A stretch of 64,000 nt of DNA from Cryomorphaceae bacterium (GTDB lineage: Bacteria; Bacteroidota; Bacteroidia; Flavobacteriales_D; Crocinitomicaceae). The stretch covers positions 102,440 through 166,439 of the forward strand of contig JAIXUE010000009.1 in NCBI GenBank assembly GCA_027483605.1. Reading direction: 5' to 3'. Each line of letters opens with the position of its first letter. Within the stretch, counting starts at the first letter, position 1. The position numbers were made by a program, and so were the translations under genes. The notes beneath the pieces were generated by a model. It had not been told where the DNA came from. It worked only from the letters and a program-made list of their open reading frames with translations, and searched no databases. Shown in pieces: positions 9,335-18,450 of this stretch.

Positions 9335-9680
9335 GAGACAAGAACGACTCGCGCGCGTTTGTTTAGGTGCCATCTTCATTGGGATCACTTTTTTATCTCT
9401 GAAAAGTGTGAGTCACCATACTTCTATTCGGGTCAATGACAAAGTAGGACATTTTATTGCCTATGCGCTCTTTAGCTTAAATGCCTTGGTTGTTTGGCGG
9501 CAGCAAGCCACCAAATTTAAAATCGGACTTGGCTTGGCACTTGTTGGCTACGGCCTCTTGATGGAATTTTTACAGGGTTTTGTGCCGGGCCGCGAGGTAT
9601 CGGGCTATGACCTTTTGGCCAACAGCATTGGGGTTGGTATTGGCTACCTCTTGTTTAGTCGATTGAAAAGATATCTTTGA
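9327..9680 (+). CDS. VanZ-like membrane protein
   Basis: 117 residues with about four membrane segments and the VanZ-like hallmark DKVGHFIAYALFSL near residue 36, then a Gly-Arg-EVSGYDLLANSIGVGIGY C-terminal region. Family members are small integral membrane proteins. VanZ itself gives teicoplanin resistance, but most homologues have no known job. The start lies inside the end of the peptidase gene (8 bp overlap), and the 3' end overlaps bshB1 on the other strand by 26 bp. Confidence 0.82.
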   Translation: MNKRQERLARVCLGAIFIGITFLSLKSVSHHTSIRVNDKVGHFIAYALFSLNALVVWRQQATKFKIGLGLALVGYGLLMEFLQGFVPGREVSGYDLLANSIGVGIGYLLFSRLKRYL

Positions 9681-10371
9681 GGCCAAACCAACGGCTGACC
9701 ACAAAGCCCTCGGCGTAGTTGTAGCCAGCAGGGCGGCCCATTTCGAGCATTCTGCCTTTCAAGAAATCAAAAAATAACTCACCAGATATGGGCGTGTTGG
9801 GCTCTGAAGAATTCGGGTCAAAAAACTGGGTTTTGTAGGCCTTGACCGCTGCAATTTTTTGATCCACAAAAGGCGTTACATCTTGAACAAAAGAAGGCGT
9901 TTGCAAGTAATCTTGGATGTAGTGCAATACCAATTTGGGCCGATGCGCCGCTTGAGGGGTTTCGTTGTGCGAGGTGTGTATTTTGCGCAGCCCAGCTAAG
10001 AAGCAAGCCTCGGCCACCATGTGGCCAGCTCTGGCGTGGTCTGGATGGCGGTCTGAAAGTGCATTGGCCAGCACAATTTGGGGTTGATGCAAACGGATTT
10101 GCTCAATGATTTGGAGCTTTGCGGCGTGGGTGTTTTCAAAGAAGCCATCTGGCATGCGCAGGTTGTGGCGGTGATGAATGCCTAATATGGAAGCTGCAGC
10201 TGCAGCTTCTTCATACCTGCTTTCTACGGTGCCGCGCGTTCCGAGCTCGCCTTCAGTGAGGTCTATGATGCCGATAGACTTTCCCTGAGCGGCATAATGC
10301 AAAAGAGTGCCCGCCGCAGAGAGTTCGACGTCGTCGGGGTGGGCACCAAATGCAAGTATGTCTAGTTTCAT
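9655..10371 (-). CDS. bshB1: Bacillithiol biosynthesis deacetylase BshB1
   Basis: It removes the acetyl group from GlcNAc-malate in bacillithiol synthesis. The 238-residue product has the LmbE-type zinc motif AFGAHPDDVELSAAGTL at residues 6-22 and the second metal motif DRHPDHARAG. DLTEGELGTRGT is typical of BshB1. The frame is open upstream to 10551, but that part overlaps gcvP; the ATG at 10371 gives the family N-terminus MKLDILAFGAHPDD. It lies 2 bp after the gcvP stop, so it is co-transcribed. It shows that this organism probably makes bacillithiol. Confidence 0.92.
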   Translation of the reverse strand: MKLDILAFGAHPDDVELSAAGTLLHYAAQGKSIGIIDLTEGELGTRGTVESRYEEAAAAASILGIHHRHNLRMPDGFFENTHAAKLQIIEQIRLHQPQIVLANALSDRHPDHARAGHMVAEACFLAGLRKIHTSHNETPQAAHRPKLVLHYIQDYLQTPSFVQDVTPFVDQKIAAVKAYKTQFFDPNSSEPNTPISGELFFDFLKGRMLEMGRPAGYNYAEGFVVSRWFGLKDIFSID

Positions 10372-10373
10372 TC

Positions 10374-13208
10374 TTATTGAATATGAGCGTAACTTTCCAC
10401 GCTCGGGCAGCTGCAAACCAAGTTGCGGTCGCCGTAGGCGTTGTCTACGCGGCGCACTGGCGCCCAATATTTGGCCTCGAGTAAGTAAGGAAGCGGATAA
10501 GCTGCCTCTTGAGGAGCATATGGGTAGGTCCAGTTCTTGTTGATGATGCAATCTGCGGTGTGGGGCGCGTTTTTGAGCAAGTTGTTCGCTTTGTCGGCGT
10601 GTCCGTTTTCAATTTCGCGGATTTCTTCGCGGATTTTGATCATGGCGTCGCAGAAGCGGTCGAGCTCTTCTTTGTCTTCTGATTCTGTAGGCTCAATCAT
10701 GAGCGTACCTGCCACAGGGAAAGAAACCGTTGGGGCGTGGAAACCGAAGTCGATGAGGCGCTTGGCCATATCGGCAACTTCTACATCTGCCGTGCGCTTG
10801 AAATCTCGGCAATCGAGGATCATTTCGTGGGCTACCGTGCCATTCGCACCTGTATAGAGGATATCGTAATGACCTTTGAGGCGCGCGGCTATGTAGTTGG
10901 CATTGAGAATGGCCATTTCGGTAGAGCGGCGCAAGCCCTCGGCACCCAACATTTTGATGTAGGCGTAGGAAATAGTCAGGATGAGTGCTGAACCATAAGG
11001 CGCTGCAGAAATAGCGTGGATTGGCGACTCTCCTCCTGTTTTGATGAGTGGGTTGCTCGGCAAGAAAGGTGCGAGGTGCGCAGCCACACCAATAGGACCC
11101 ATGCCAGGGCCACCACCACCGTGTGGAATAGCAAAAGTTTTGTGGAGGTTGAGGTGACAGACGTCGGCTCCGATGTTGCCTGGGTTGGTGAGACCAACTT
11201 GCGCGTTCATGTTGGCGCCGTCCATGTAGACTTGGCCGCCGTTGTCATGGATAATGCTCGTGATTTCGATGATGCCTTCTTCGTATACGCCATGCGTAGA
11301 TGGGTACGTGACCATGATACCTGCCAAGACGTCTTTGAGCTCGGTAGCAACCGTGCGCAACTCTTCGATGTCGATGTTTCCGTTGGCGTCACAGCCCGTA
11401 ACCACTACTTCAAAACCTGCCATGACGGCAGATGCAGGGTTAGTACCGTGTGCAGACGACGGAATGATCATTTTTTTGCGTTGGAAATCGCCGCGAGACT
11501 CGTGGTAGGCTTTAATGACCATGAGGCCAGCGTATTCACCTTGCGCTCCAGAGTTGGGTTGCAAAGAAACCGCCGCAAAGCCTGTGGCCTCGCAGAGGTC
11601 TTGCGCTAGTTGCGCAAACATTTCGTGGTAGCCCACCGCCTGATCAAGTGGCGCAAACGGGTGCATGTTGGCAAATTGCGGATTGGTAACGGCCATCATT
11701 TCGGAGGCCGCATTGAGTTTCATGGTGCAAGAACCAAGAGCGATCATGGAGTGTACCAAAGAAAGGTCTTTGTTCTCCAAACGCTTGAGGTAGCGCATCA
11801 TGCGCGACTCAGAATGGTAAGAATTGAACACCGGATGAGAAAGTACAGGCTCGGTGCGCACTAGCGCCGCTGGAATGGCGTTTGAAGCGTTGGTTGGCTG
11901 TGCTCCGAATATGGCGAGCACGGCTGCAACATCAGCAGCAGTATGTGGTTCACCAAAAGAAATACTGAGTTCTGAATCAGAAATGTAATGGAAGTTGAGG
12001 CCTGCAGCTTCTGCTTTGCTGCGGATTTCGGCACAATTGACACCTGCCACATGAATGGTGTCAAAGAAATGAGCAGAACCGATGGCAAGACCTGCGTTTT
12101 GGAGCGCGTTCGCTGTAGTGGAAGCAAGCTCGTGAACGTGGTTGGCAATTTGCTTGATGCCTGCTGGGCCGTGGTAAACGGCGTACATAGAGGCCATGAC
12201 GGCCAACAAAGCCTGGGCTGTACAGATATTAGAAGTGGCTTTGTCTCTTTTGATGTGTTGTTCGCGGGTTTGCAAAGCCATGCGGAGTGCTTGGTTGTCG
12301 TCTGCGTCTTTGGAAACGCCAATGATGCGGCCTGGCAAGTTGCGCTTGTAGTCTTCTTTGGTGGCAAAGAAAGCAGCGTGTGGGCCACCGTAACCCATTG
12401 GCACACCGAAGCGTTGTGCAGAACCCATCACGACATCGGCGCCCATGCTGCCCGGAGACTTGAGTAGTACCAATGAAAGTAAATCGGCACCAACCGCTAC
12501 TTGGATGCCGGCAGCTTTCCAGCTTGCGATGGCTGCTGTCCAGTCTTGGATGTGGCCTTTGGCGTTCGGATACTGTACAAAAATTCCGAAATAAGTGGCG
12601 TCAGGGGTAAAGGTTTGGGCGTCGCCCACGATGAATTCGATGCCGAGGTTGAGCGCGCGGCCTTTCATGACGTCGATGCTTTGGGGCAAGGCGTTTTGAT
12701 CGACAAAAAATTTGTTGCGGCCCGCTTGGATGTCTGCGCGGCTGCGCGAGTTGTAGAACATAATGAGGGCCTCGGCTGCTGCAGTTGCTTCGTCGAGTAA
12801 AGAAGCGTTGGCGATGGTCATGCCGGTGAGTTCAATGACCATGGTTTGGAAATTGAGCAGCGCCTCTAAACGCCCCTGTGCAATTTCTGCTTGGTAAGGC
12901 GTGTAGGCCGTATACCATCCTGGATTTTCGAGCACATTGCGCAAAATAACCGACGGCACAATGGTTTCGTGGTAACCTAAACCGATAAAAGATTTGTTGA
13001 CCTTATTTTTGGCACCCAGCGCAGTGATGTGGTCTAAATAAGCTTGCTCGGAGAGCGCAGGATCGATGCGCAGCTCGCGGTTAAGGCGAATTTGGGCAGG
13101 GATGGTGCGGTCAATGAGCGTCGAGAGCGCAGCTACGCCAACTGCAGCTAACATGTCTTGTTGTTCGGATGCTCCGGGGCCAATGTGGCGTCTTTCAAAT
13201 GGTGTCAT
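10374..13208 (-). CDS. gcvP: Glycine dehydrogenase (decarboxylating), P-protein
   Basis: The P-protein of the glycine cleavage system decarboxylates glycine on PLP and passes the aminomethyl group to the H-protein lipoate. At 944 residues it is the full-length single-chain form. The PLP lysine is Lys690 in LNLHKTFAIPHGGGGPG. The N-terminal RRHIG motif (residues 5-9) and GQVYMDGANMNAQVGL are also family hallmarks. A TAnnTTTG box lies 23 bp upstream of the ATG. bshB1 follows 2 bp downstream. Confidence 0.97.
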   Translation of the reverse strand: MTPFERRHIGPGASEQQDMLAAVGVAALSTLIDRTIPAQIRLNRELRIDPALSEQAYLDHITALGAKNKVNKSFIGLGYHETIVPSVILRNVLENPGWYTAYTPYQAEIAQGRLEALLNFQTMVIELTGMTIANASLLDEATAAAEALIMFYNSRSRADIQAGRNKFFVDQNALPQSIDVMKGRALNLGIEFIVGDAQTFTPDATYFGIFVQYPNAKGHIQDWTAAIASWKAAGIQVAVGADLLSLVLLKSPGSMGADVVMGSAQRFGVPMGYGGPHAAFFATKEDYKRNLPGRIIGVSKDADDNQALRMALQTREQHIKRDKATSNICTAQALLAVMASMYAVYHGPAGIKQIANHVHELASTTANALQNAGLAIGSAHFFDTIHVAGVNCAEIRSKAEAAGLNFHYISDSELSISFGEPHTAADVAAVLAIFGAQPTNASNAIPAALVRTEPVLSHPVFNSYHSESRMMRYLKRLENKDLSLVHSMIALGSCTMKLNAASEMMAVTNPQFANMHPFAPLDQAVGYHEMFAQLAQDLCEATGFAAVSLQPNSGAQGEYAGLMVIKAYHESRGDFQRKKMIIPSSAHGTNPASAVMAGFEVVVTGCDANGNIDIEELRTVATELKDVLAGIMVTYPSTHGVYEEGIIEITSIIHDNGGQVYMDGANMNAQVGLTNPGNIGADVCHLNLHKTFAIPHGGGGPGMGPIGVAAHLAPFLPSNPLIKTGGESPIHAISAAPYGSALILTISYAYIKMLGAEGLRRSTEMAILNANYIAARLKGHYDILYTGANGTVAHEMILDCRDFKRTADVEVADMAKRLIDFGFHAPTVSFPVAGTLMIEPTESEDKEELDRFCDAMIKIREEIREIENGHADKANNLLKNAPHTADCIINKNWTYPYAPQEAAYPLPYLLEAKYWAPVRRVDNAYGDRNLVCSCPSVESYAHIQ

Positions 13209-13231
13209 GTGTTGTGTCGATTTTGGGTCTA

Positions 13232-13239
13232 CAAAAGTA
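13232..13239 (-). promoter_or_regulatory. Promoter -7 box upstream of gcvP
   Basis: TACTTTTG on the minus strand, 23 nt before the gcvP ATG. It matches TAnnTTTG and drives gcvP-bshB1. Confidence 0.5.
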
Positions 13240-13240
13240 C

Positions 13241-14209
13241 TTATTTTTCATCAAAAGATGCTGCTCTTAAGATGGCATTATCATGGATATCTTGCCAAAA
13301 CAAATTGATGTCGCCGATGTGGTAATTGCGCATGGTGAGGCTCAAAAAGAAGAACTTTCCTTTGGGGCGCTCAATCCAGATGGCGCCGTCGATGAGGTGC
13401 GTATCAAAGAGCTGTGGATAAATATGGTTGTCAAAATAAAGAAAGCCTTTGTGTGCTGTTTTGAGCGCCACACTTTCAATTGTCCAAGAGACGGGGTTCA
13501 CGACTGCCTTTCCTTTGTACCATTTGTCATAGCTCGAGCGGTCGATTCTTTTTTTGAAGGTATTCCAGGAGACAAAGCCACCGGTTGCAGCCGGCGTACT
13601 CAGCAAAGGAATGTTCTTGAAATCGTGGATGGAAATCCCAATGCCAGGCAAGTATGCAGCAACGAGTTGACTTTGCAGCGGCTTGCCGTCAAAAAATTCT
13701 TGCAGCAGTAAACCACAGTGGGTGCTGCCTTGACTGTGGCCTGCCAAAATGATGGGCCTGCCGTTGTTGTAGTGCTCGAGGTAATACAAAAAAGCGGCGC
13801 GCACATCTGCGTAAGCAAGCTCGAGCGCGGCTCTTCCTTGAGGATCTGTTACGTAGTAGGAGCGCAGGTGGGCAGAGCGGTAATATGGTGCAAAGAAGCG
13901 TCCAGCTTCAGCGAATGCACTGCCTTGAAAAGGGAGCGCGGTTTCGAGTACTTTGGATTGCTGTGCTGCGTCGCCGAGAGGAACATTCCAGCGCTTGTCT
14001 CTTTTTTCGGTGTTGAGCGTGGGATAAACATAAAAAACGTCGGCTTTGGCATGCAAGCTGGTGTCTTGGAGGCGCTGCGCCAAACCTGCTGGGTAGGCCC
14101 CGGGGCGAGCTGCCCAATTTTGGGCTAAGCTGTAGTCAGTTGGAGTTTGTGCATAGAGCCCTGTTGAAAGAATTGGGAGGAACACGAAAAAGAGGGTAAG
14201 AAAACGCAT
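13241..14209 (-). CDS. DUF3089 family secreted alpha/beta-hydrolase-like protein
   Basis: 322 residues with a signal peptide (MRFLTLFFVFLPILSTGLYAQ would be cut after the Ala-Gln). The nucleophile elbow ILAGHSQGSTH near residue 165 marks an alpha/beta-hydrolase. ADVFYVYPTLN near residue 55 and the ending are characteristic of DUF3089. The substrate is unknown. An upstream in-frame ATG at 14248 exists, but the one at 14209 starts directly at the signal peptide and does not overlap the divergent DUF3078 gene. Confidence 0.85.
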   Translation of the reverse strand: MRFLTLFFVFLPILSTGLYAQTPTDYSLAQNWAARPGAYPAGLAQRLQDTSLHAKADVFYVYPTLNTEKRDKRWNVPLGDAAQQSKVLETALPFQGSAFAEAGRFFAPYYRSAHLRSYYVTDPQGRAALELAYADVRAAFLYYLEHYNNGRPIILAGHSQGSTHCGLLLQEFFDGKPLQSQLVAAYLPGIGISIHDFKNIPLLSTPAATGGFVSWNTFKKRIDRSSYDKWYKGKAVVNPVSWTIESVALKTAHKGFLYFDNHIYPQLFDTHLIDGAIWIERPKGKFFFLSLTMRNYHIGDINLFWQDIHDNAILRAASFDEK

Positions 14210-14217
14210 TATTTTTG
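14210..14217 (+). promoter_or_regulatory. Promoter -7 box before DUF3078 gene
   Basis: TATTTTTG matches TAnnTTTG and ends 8 bp before the ATG at 14226, so the leader would be only a few bases. Confidence 0.4.
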
Positions 14218-14225
14218 TAAACGAA

Positions 14226-15119
14226 ATGTCCGAATACAAAAGAAACACATTTTTTTACCTAATGTTTATCCTTTTGGCCGCAAAAAACACGAGCGCCCAA
14301 GATTCTACTGCGTATTGGAAATTCAAGTCCTTGTATTCTTTGAGTGGTACACAAACATCGTTTGTCAATTGGAATGCTGGAGGGCGCAATAACATCTCTG
14401 TTATTGGGGCCGCAAGTGCTTCGGCCTACTACACCCGCGAAACCATCAAATGGACCAACGACGCTTCTTTTGCACTTGGCGGCATCAAATATTTTGACAA
14501 CAAAGGCATTGGCGCACAAAAAACCGACGACCGCTTCGACCTTGCCAGCACCTTCGGTATGCAGTTATCTAAAGGCTTCTTTCTCACCTTTGCCTCCAGC
14601 TTCCGAACCCAAAGCATCAACGGTTACGCCTACCCCAACGACTCCATTCCCGTTTCGCGCTTTATGGCACCCGGTTACCTGAACCTCGCGCTTGGTGCCG
14701 ACTTCCGCAAAGACGATAACTTCAACATTTTTTTCTCCTCCATCGCCATCAAATCTACATTTGTACTCGACGACTCCCTGAGTGCAAAAGGTTCTTTTGG
14801 CGTAGACCCCGGCATGCGCTACCGCCAAGAATACGGTGCGTACCTAAAAATGAAATACAACCGCCCGCTCGCCAAAAACATCGAAATGAAATCCAAGTTA
14901 GAGCTGTTTAGTAATTACCTGAACAACCCTGAAAACATCGATGTCAATGGTGAGCTCTTGCTGCTCTTTCGGGTCAATTCTTTGGTTTCGGCCTCGGCCC
15001 AATGGAACCTCATCTACGACGACGACATCAAAATCACGGATATCAACGGCAATGTGGGCCCACGCACGCAATTCAAATCAGTCATCGGTATCGGGCTGTC
15101 TTATAAAATTGAACGCTAA
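14226..15119 (+). CDS. DUF3078 outer-membrane protein
   Basis: 297 residues with a signal peptide ending near NTSAQDS (residue 25). The start of the mature part, WKFKSLYSLSGTQTSFVNWNAGG, is the DUF3078 hallmark (T-x-SFVNWNAGG), followed by repeated amphipathic strands to the C-terminus (GIGLSYKIER). This Bacteroidota-specific family is predicted to form an outer-membrane barrel and has no assigned function. It is coupled to the next gene by TAATG. Confidence 0.88.
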   Translation: MSEYKRNTFFYLMFILLAAKNTSAQDSTAYWKFKSLYSLSGTQTSFVNWNAGGRNNISVIGAASASAYYTRETIKWTNDASFALGGIKYFDNKGIGAQKTDDRFDLASTFGMQLSKGFFLTFASSFRTQSINGYAYPNDSIPVSRFMAPGYLNLALGADFRKDDNFNIFFSSIAIKSTFVLDDSLSAKGSFGVDPGMRYRQEYGAYLKMKYNRPLAKNIEMKSKLELFSNYLNNPENIDVNGELLLLFRVNSLVSASAQWNLIYDDDIKITDINGNVGPRTQFKSVIGIGLSYKIER

Positions 15120-15736
15120 TGAAAAAAGTCCTCTTTGGCCTCATCTTGTGGCTTAGTTTAACTGTTCAAGCGCAATCTGATTACGCCAAATTTGACCTCA
15201 ACCTGCAACTCAGCACCAACCTCAACAACCAACAGTTGCACCCAGCATTGAATCTGCAAGGCGAATGGCACCTCAATACGCGCTGGAGTTTACTCTATAA
15301 CTACAGTCTTGGAGCAATTCAAACCACAACGTATTATGCGCATGCTCCTATGAGCCTGTTTGCCGTAGGGCCTGTAACCAGATTTTTAGCCCAAAACTCC
15401 TTCACATTTGGCGATTTTTTTGGAGCCTTGGGCATCGGTTTACTCACAGCTTTGATCCCGGAAGGCCTGGCATATCATTACCCGCTCGCCTACCGATGGG
15501 ACCTCTCTGCTCATGCCAACCCCTTGGGCTTGGCCTATGTTTTTGACAATAATTTTAGCTTCAATCAAAGCATCAGATACGATGCAACCGCAGGCCTCAA
15601 ACTCACCTACTATACCCCAGTAGGCCTGCATGCCAACGTGCATGTTCAGACGCGCTATACAGCCGGCTATGGTTTGTATCCGAATGCTGGGTTTGGTCTT
15701 GGCTATTCTTTTGGCCACCGCAATTTAGGCGAATAA
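15119..15736 (+). CDS. Probable outer-membrane protein, family not recognised
   Basis: 205 residues with a clear signal peptide (cut near VQAQS, residue 19). The rest is a series of short amphipathic strands with many Tyr/Gly/Asn (for example YTAGYGLYPNAGFGLGYSFG), which suggests an eight- to ten-stranded barrel. One hydrophobic stretch (FFGALGIGLLTALIPEGLAY) sits in the middle. The start overlaps the DUF3078 stop by one base, so the two are probably made together. It converges on the HMA-domain gene with a 9-bp gap and no visible terminator. Confidence 0.65.
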   Translation: MKKVLFGLILWLSLTVQAQSDYAKFDLNLQLSTNLNNQQLHPALNLQGEWHLNTRWSLLYNYSLGAIQTTTYYAHAPMSLFAVGPVTRFLAQNSFTFGDFFGALGIGLLTALIPEGLAYHYPLAYRWDLSAHANPLGLAYVFDNNFSFNQSIRYDATAGLKLTYYTPVGLHANVHVQTRYTAGYGLYPNAGFGLGYSFGHRNLGE

Positions 15737-15745
15737 ACCAAGTTT

Positions 15746-16075
15746 TTAATGCCCGCCAGGCTGGCAGCAAAGCGGCAATGCCTTCTGAGCTGTAAGGTCC
15801 GCTTTTTGGTCATCGGCATCGTAACCAATAGAGGTTACTACTTTTTGGAGCTTTGCTACGTCGGTTTTCTTAACGTTGTATTTGATCTCTACAACTTTGG
15901 TTTCCATATTAAGTTCGGCGTAAACGACCCCTTTGGTCTGATTGAGAGCGGTTTCAATGCGGTCCTTGCAATCGGCACACAGCGCATTGGTTTGGATAGT
16001 AATGAGCGCTGGTTTTTGTGCAAAAATTGGGGCACAAAAGAGCATTAATAGGGAAAGGATTATTGTTTTCATCAT
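15746..16075 (-). CDS. Secreted heavy-metal-associated (HMA) domain protein
   Basis: 109 residues: a signal peptide (to about IFAQ, residue 20), then one HMA domain. The metal-binding pair is in TNALCADCKDRIETAL (CxxC), followed by KGVVYAELNMETKVVEIKY, the usual HMA strand. A second Cys pair and a His lie at the C-terminus (LCCQPGGH) and may also bind metal. The family binds Cu(I) or related ions. A periplasmic metal-carrier role is inferred. It is downstream of a TonB receptor, with a 10-bp tandem repeat between them. Confidence 0.85.
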   Translation of the reverse strand: MMKTIILSLLMLFCAPIFAQKPALITIQTNALCADCKDRIETALNQTKGVVYAELNMETKVVEIKYNVKKTDVAKLQKVVTSIGYDADDQKADLTAQKALPLCCQPGGH

Positions 16076-16094
16076 TTTTTAATTTTTATCGTTT

Positions 16095-16177
16095 TTTTGA
16101 TTGATTTTGATTGATTTTGATTGATTTTGATTGATTTTGATTGATTTTGATTGATTTTGATTGATTTTGATTGATTT
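16095..16177. repeat. 10-bp tandem repeat (about 8 copies)
   Basis: The unit TTGATTTTGA is repeated perfectly seven times from 16101, with partial copies at both ends. It fills about half of the 153-bp gap between the TonB receptor gene and the HMA gene, just upstream of the latter. The unit length is close to one DNA helical turn. It would be prone to slippage. Nothing else is recognisable in this gap. Confidence 0.97.
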
Positions 16178-16228
16178 TTCAACCATTTTAAGTGTTTTTG
16201 ATTGTTTTTTAAGTGTTTTTTGACCTAT

Positions 16229-18406
16229 TTATTTGATCGTATACCTTAAACCAAGGTACACATTCCAACCCATAATCGGCGACCAAATTTCGGTGGCATC
16301 AAAATTTTCGGCAAAAGGATCCTGTGCACCCACAATCGGGTGGTGTTGCATGACGTTCAAGAGGTTTTCGCCGCCTGCATACAACTCCAGCGCTTTCCAG
16401 TTGCGCGTCACTTGCGCATTGAGCAGCCCCCACGGGCTCCCCTGACCACCTTGTGGCAGGCGCACAGCGCTGTAGCGAGAATACGTGAGGTCGTAGTTCC
16501 AACGTTTGTTGCGCGTTTGGTAAGCCACATTGGCAAAAAAGCGTTGGCGCGGCAAAAGCACTTGGGTTTGGAGCGTGCCGTCGAATAGCGCCCTGACGTC
16601 CTGGAATTTATAAGCCAAGCGCAAATCGAGGCCGCGCAACAGCGCATAAGCAAACTCGGCCTGCACAACAGTTGCAACTGAATTAGCGCTCAGGTTTTTA
16701 AAGACCACCATGCCGGAGAGCGTATCGCGGTCTGCTACCAGTTGTTGCGAAAAACGCGTGTGGTAGGCGTCTAAACTGAGGCTGCCCTTGCGTTTTTTGA
16801 AACTAAAGCCCTGCACTAAAGAGGCGCCGACATTCCAGGAAATTTCGGGCAAGAGCGCCTGATCGGCAAGCCAGGTTTTGGAGCTCGCCAATAGCGAAAG
16901 GTTGTCGGCGACAAAGTTGGGCAGGCGCCAAGCACGGCCGCCTGTGAGCCGGAGGTCCAGTTGAGGACTGAGGGCGTATTTGAGGTGCGCGCGCGGAGAA
17001 AACTGTGCGCCAGCAAGGTTGTGTTGGTCAAAGCGCGCACCTACAACCGCCGCGAGGCGGTTGCCCGAGTAGGCATACTCGGCAAATACGCCCGGTACCC
17101 ACTCCGTGCGGTCGGCACCAACTACTTGCGCACCAAATGGTTGGCCGGCCCATTGGGACAAAGACAAATACTGAAAACTAGCGCCTGCCTTGATTTTATG
17201 GTCGGCAGAACCAATGATATCGTCGTAGATGGCATTCAAATAGGCACGTCTTTCTGTCCCCATAAAAGTCCGCAAACCGTAAAGGCCGCTCATGTTTTGA
17301 AACTTGAGCTGCGCAATAATGCCCAAGCTCTGGGCTGGCTTTTTGCCGAAAAATCCTGTTTTGGAGAAGATCGAAAGGTGCTCGCTCGCTAACTCCATTC
17401 CATAACCTATGGGTTGAGCTCGGGTATAAGACATTTGCCCACCCAATTTGTTGTCTGTGTAGGCCTGCACGCCCAGCTGGGCCTCCATGCGCGGGCCCTG
17501 ATAACTGAAGCGCTGCAGTAAATTAAAGGTATTCGACAGCGCTTGGTCTCGAAAGCCATCTTGGTTGTGGTCGATGTTGCCGTAAATGGTAGCGCCCGAG
17601 GCAAAAAGGCCCATGTGCCAGCGTTCATTGAGCTGTTGGCCGCCCTGTAAATTGAGCTCGGTGCGCCCAAAGCGATTCTGGTAAAAATTCAGCCCTAAGC
17701 GCGGCAGATCTTTGGGTTTCTTGAATTCAAAATTGACCAAACCCGCCATAGACTCATAGCCATTCACCACCGAGCCTGTCCCTTTGGTAATTTGTATAGA
17801 CTCCAGCCAAGTGCCAGGGATTACGCTCATGCCATGTGCACTTTCAAGCCCGCGCAAAAACGGAATGTTCTCGAATTGCAGCTGCGTATACACCGCATCC
17901 AAACCCAACATCTGGATTTTTTTGGCACCAGAGATGGCGTCGGACATGCTCACGTCTATGGTCGCATTGGTTTCAAAAGACTCCGAGAGGTTGCAGCAAG
18001 CTGCTTTTCTGAATTCTGCGCTCGTGAGCTCCTCGACATGCAAAGTCTTCATTTTGGAGATGCCATGCGGGTTTTTTTGACTACTCACCACGATGTCCTG
18101 TACCAACTGCCCCGAAACCAGCACTACATTCAGCGCTAAAAAACGGTCTGAGCGCGTCACGACCAAGCGGTCTGGGCGGTAGCCAGCGGCCACAAAAAGC
18201 AAGGTGTCGGGGCTTTGCTTGCCCAGTAGGATTTCAAAGGTACCGTCTTCGTTGGAATAGACTGTTGTACCTGCACCCTGCAGTGTGATTTTTACATTTT
18301 TAAGTGGTTTGGTCTGTACAGAATCTGCGCCTTGCACCACACCGCGGATTTGGCCAAAAGCCAATGCACTCCAAAAAAGTGCCGCAATAAATAAATTGAT
18401 TTTCAT
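16229..18406 (-). CDS. TonB-dependent outer-membrane receptor
   Basis: 725 residues: signal peptide (to about ALAFGQ, residue 19), a carboxypeptidase-like regulatory domain (about 20-105, with NVKITLQGAGTTVYSNEDG), a plug domain (about 110-235, with the SVVNGYESMAGLVNFEFKKP segment) and a 22-strand barrel ending in VYLGLRYTIK. It imports a ligand with TonB energy. The neighbours (Cys-rich protein upstream, HMA protein downstream) suggest a metal or metal complex, which is inference. There is no SusD partner, so it is not a classic glycan-uptake receptor. Confidence 0.9.
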   Translation of the reverse strand: MKINLFIAALFWSALAFGQIRGVVQGADSVQTKPLKNVKITLQGAGTTVYSNEDGTFEILLGKQSPDTLLFVAAGYRPDRLVVTRSDRFLALNVVLVSGQLVQDIVVSSQKNPHGISKMKTLHVEELTSAEFRKAACCNLSESFETNATIDVSMSDAISGAKKIQMLGLDAVYTQLQFENIPFLRGLESAHGMSVIPGTWLESIQITKGTGSVVNGYESMAGLVNFEFKKPKDLPRLGLNFYQNRFGRTELNLQGGQQLNERWHMGLFASGATIYGNIDHNQDGFRDQALSNTFNLLQRFSYQGPRMEAQLGVQAYTDNKLGGQMSYTRAQPIGYGMELASEHLSIFSKTGFFGKKPAQSLGIIAQLKFQNMSGLYGLRTFMGTERRAYLNAIYDDIIGSADHKIKAGASFQYLSLSQWAGQPFGAQVVGADRTEWVPGVFAEYAYSGNRLAAVVGARFDQHNLAGAQFSPRAHLKYALSPQLDLRLTGGRAWRLPNFVADNLSLLASSKTWLADQALLPEISWNVGASLVQGFSFKKRKGSLSLDAYHTRFSQQLVADRDTLSGMVVFKNLSANSVATVVQAEFAYALLRGLDLRLAYKFQDVRALFDGTLQTQVLLPRQRFFANVAYQTRNKRWNYDLTYSRYSAVRLPQGGQGSPWGLLNAQVTRNWKALELYAGGENLLNVMQHHPIVGAQDPFAENFDATEIWSPIMGWNVYLGLRYTIK

Positions 18407-18450
18407 ATGTATAAAATTTGATGAGACCTTCTATTCAAATAGAAAGCACA

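Noticed and set aside
10372..10551. Upstream extension of bshB1
   Set aside because: It lies within the end of gcvP and is unlike BshB1; the ATG at 10371 gives the family N-terminus.
11016..11609. Long plus-strand frames opposite gcvP (also 11988-12467 and 12501-12800)
   Set aside because: They are codon-bias shadows of a conserved gene; the products have no family features.
16095..16177. Possible CRISPR array
   Set aside because: The 10-bp units are contiguous with no spacers, so this is a simple tandem repeat.
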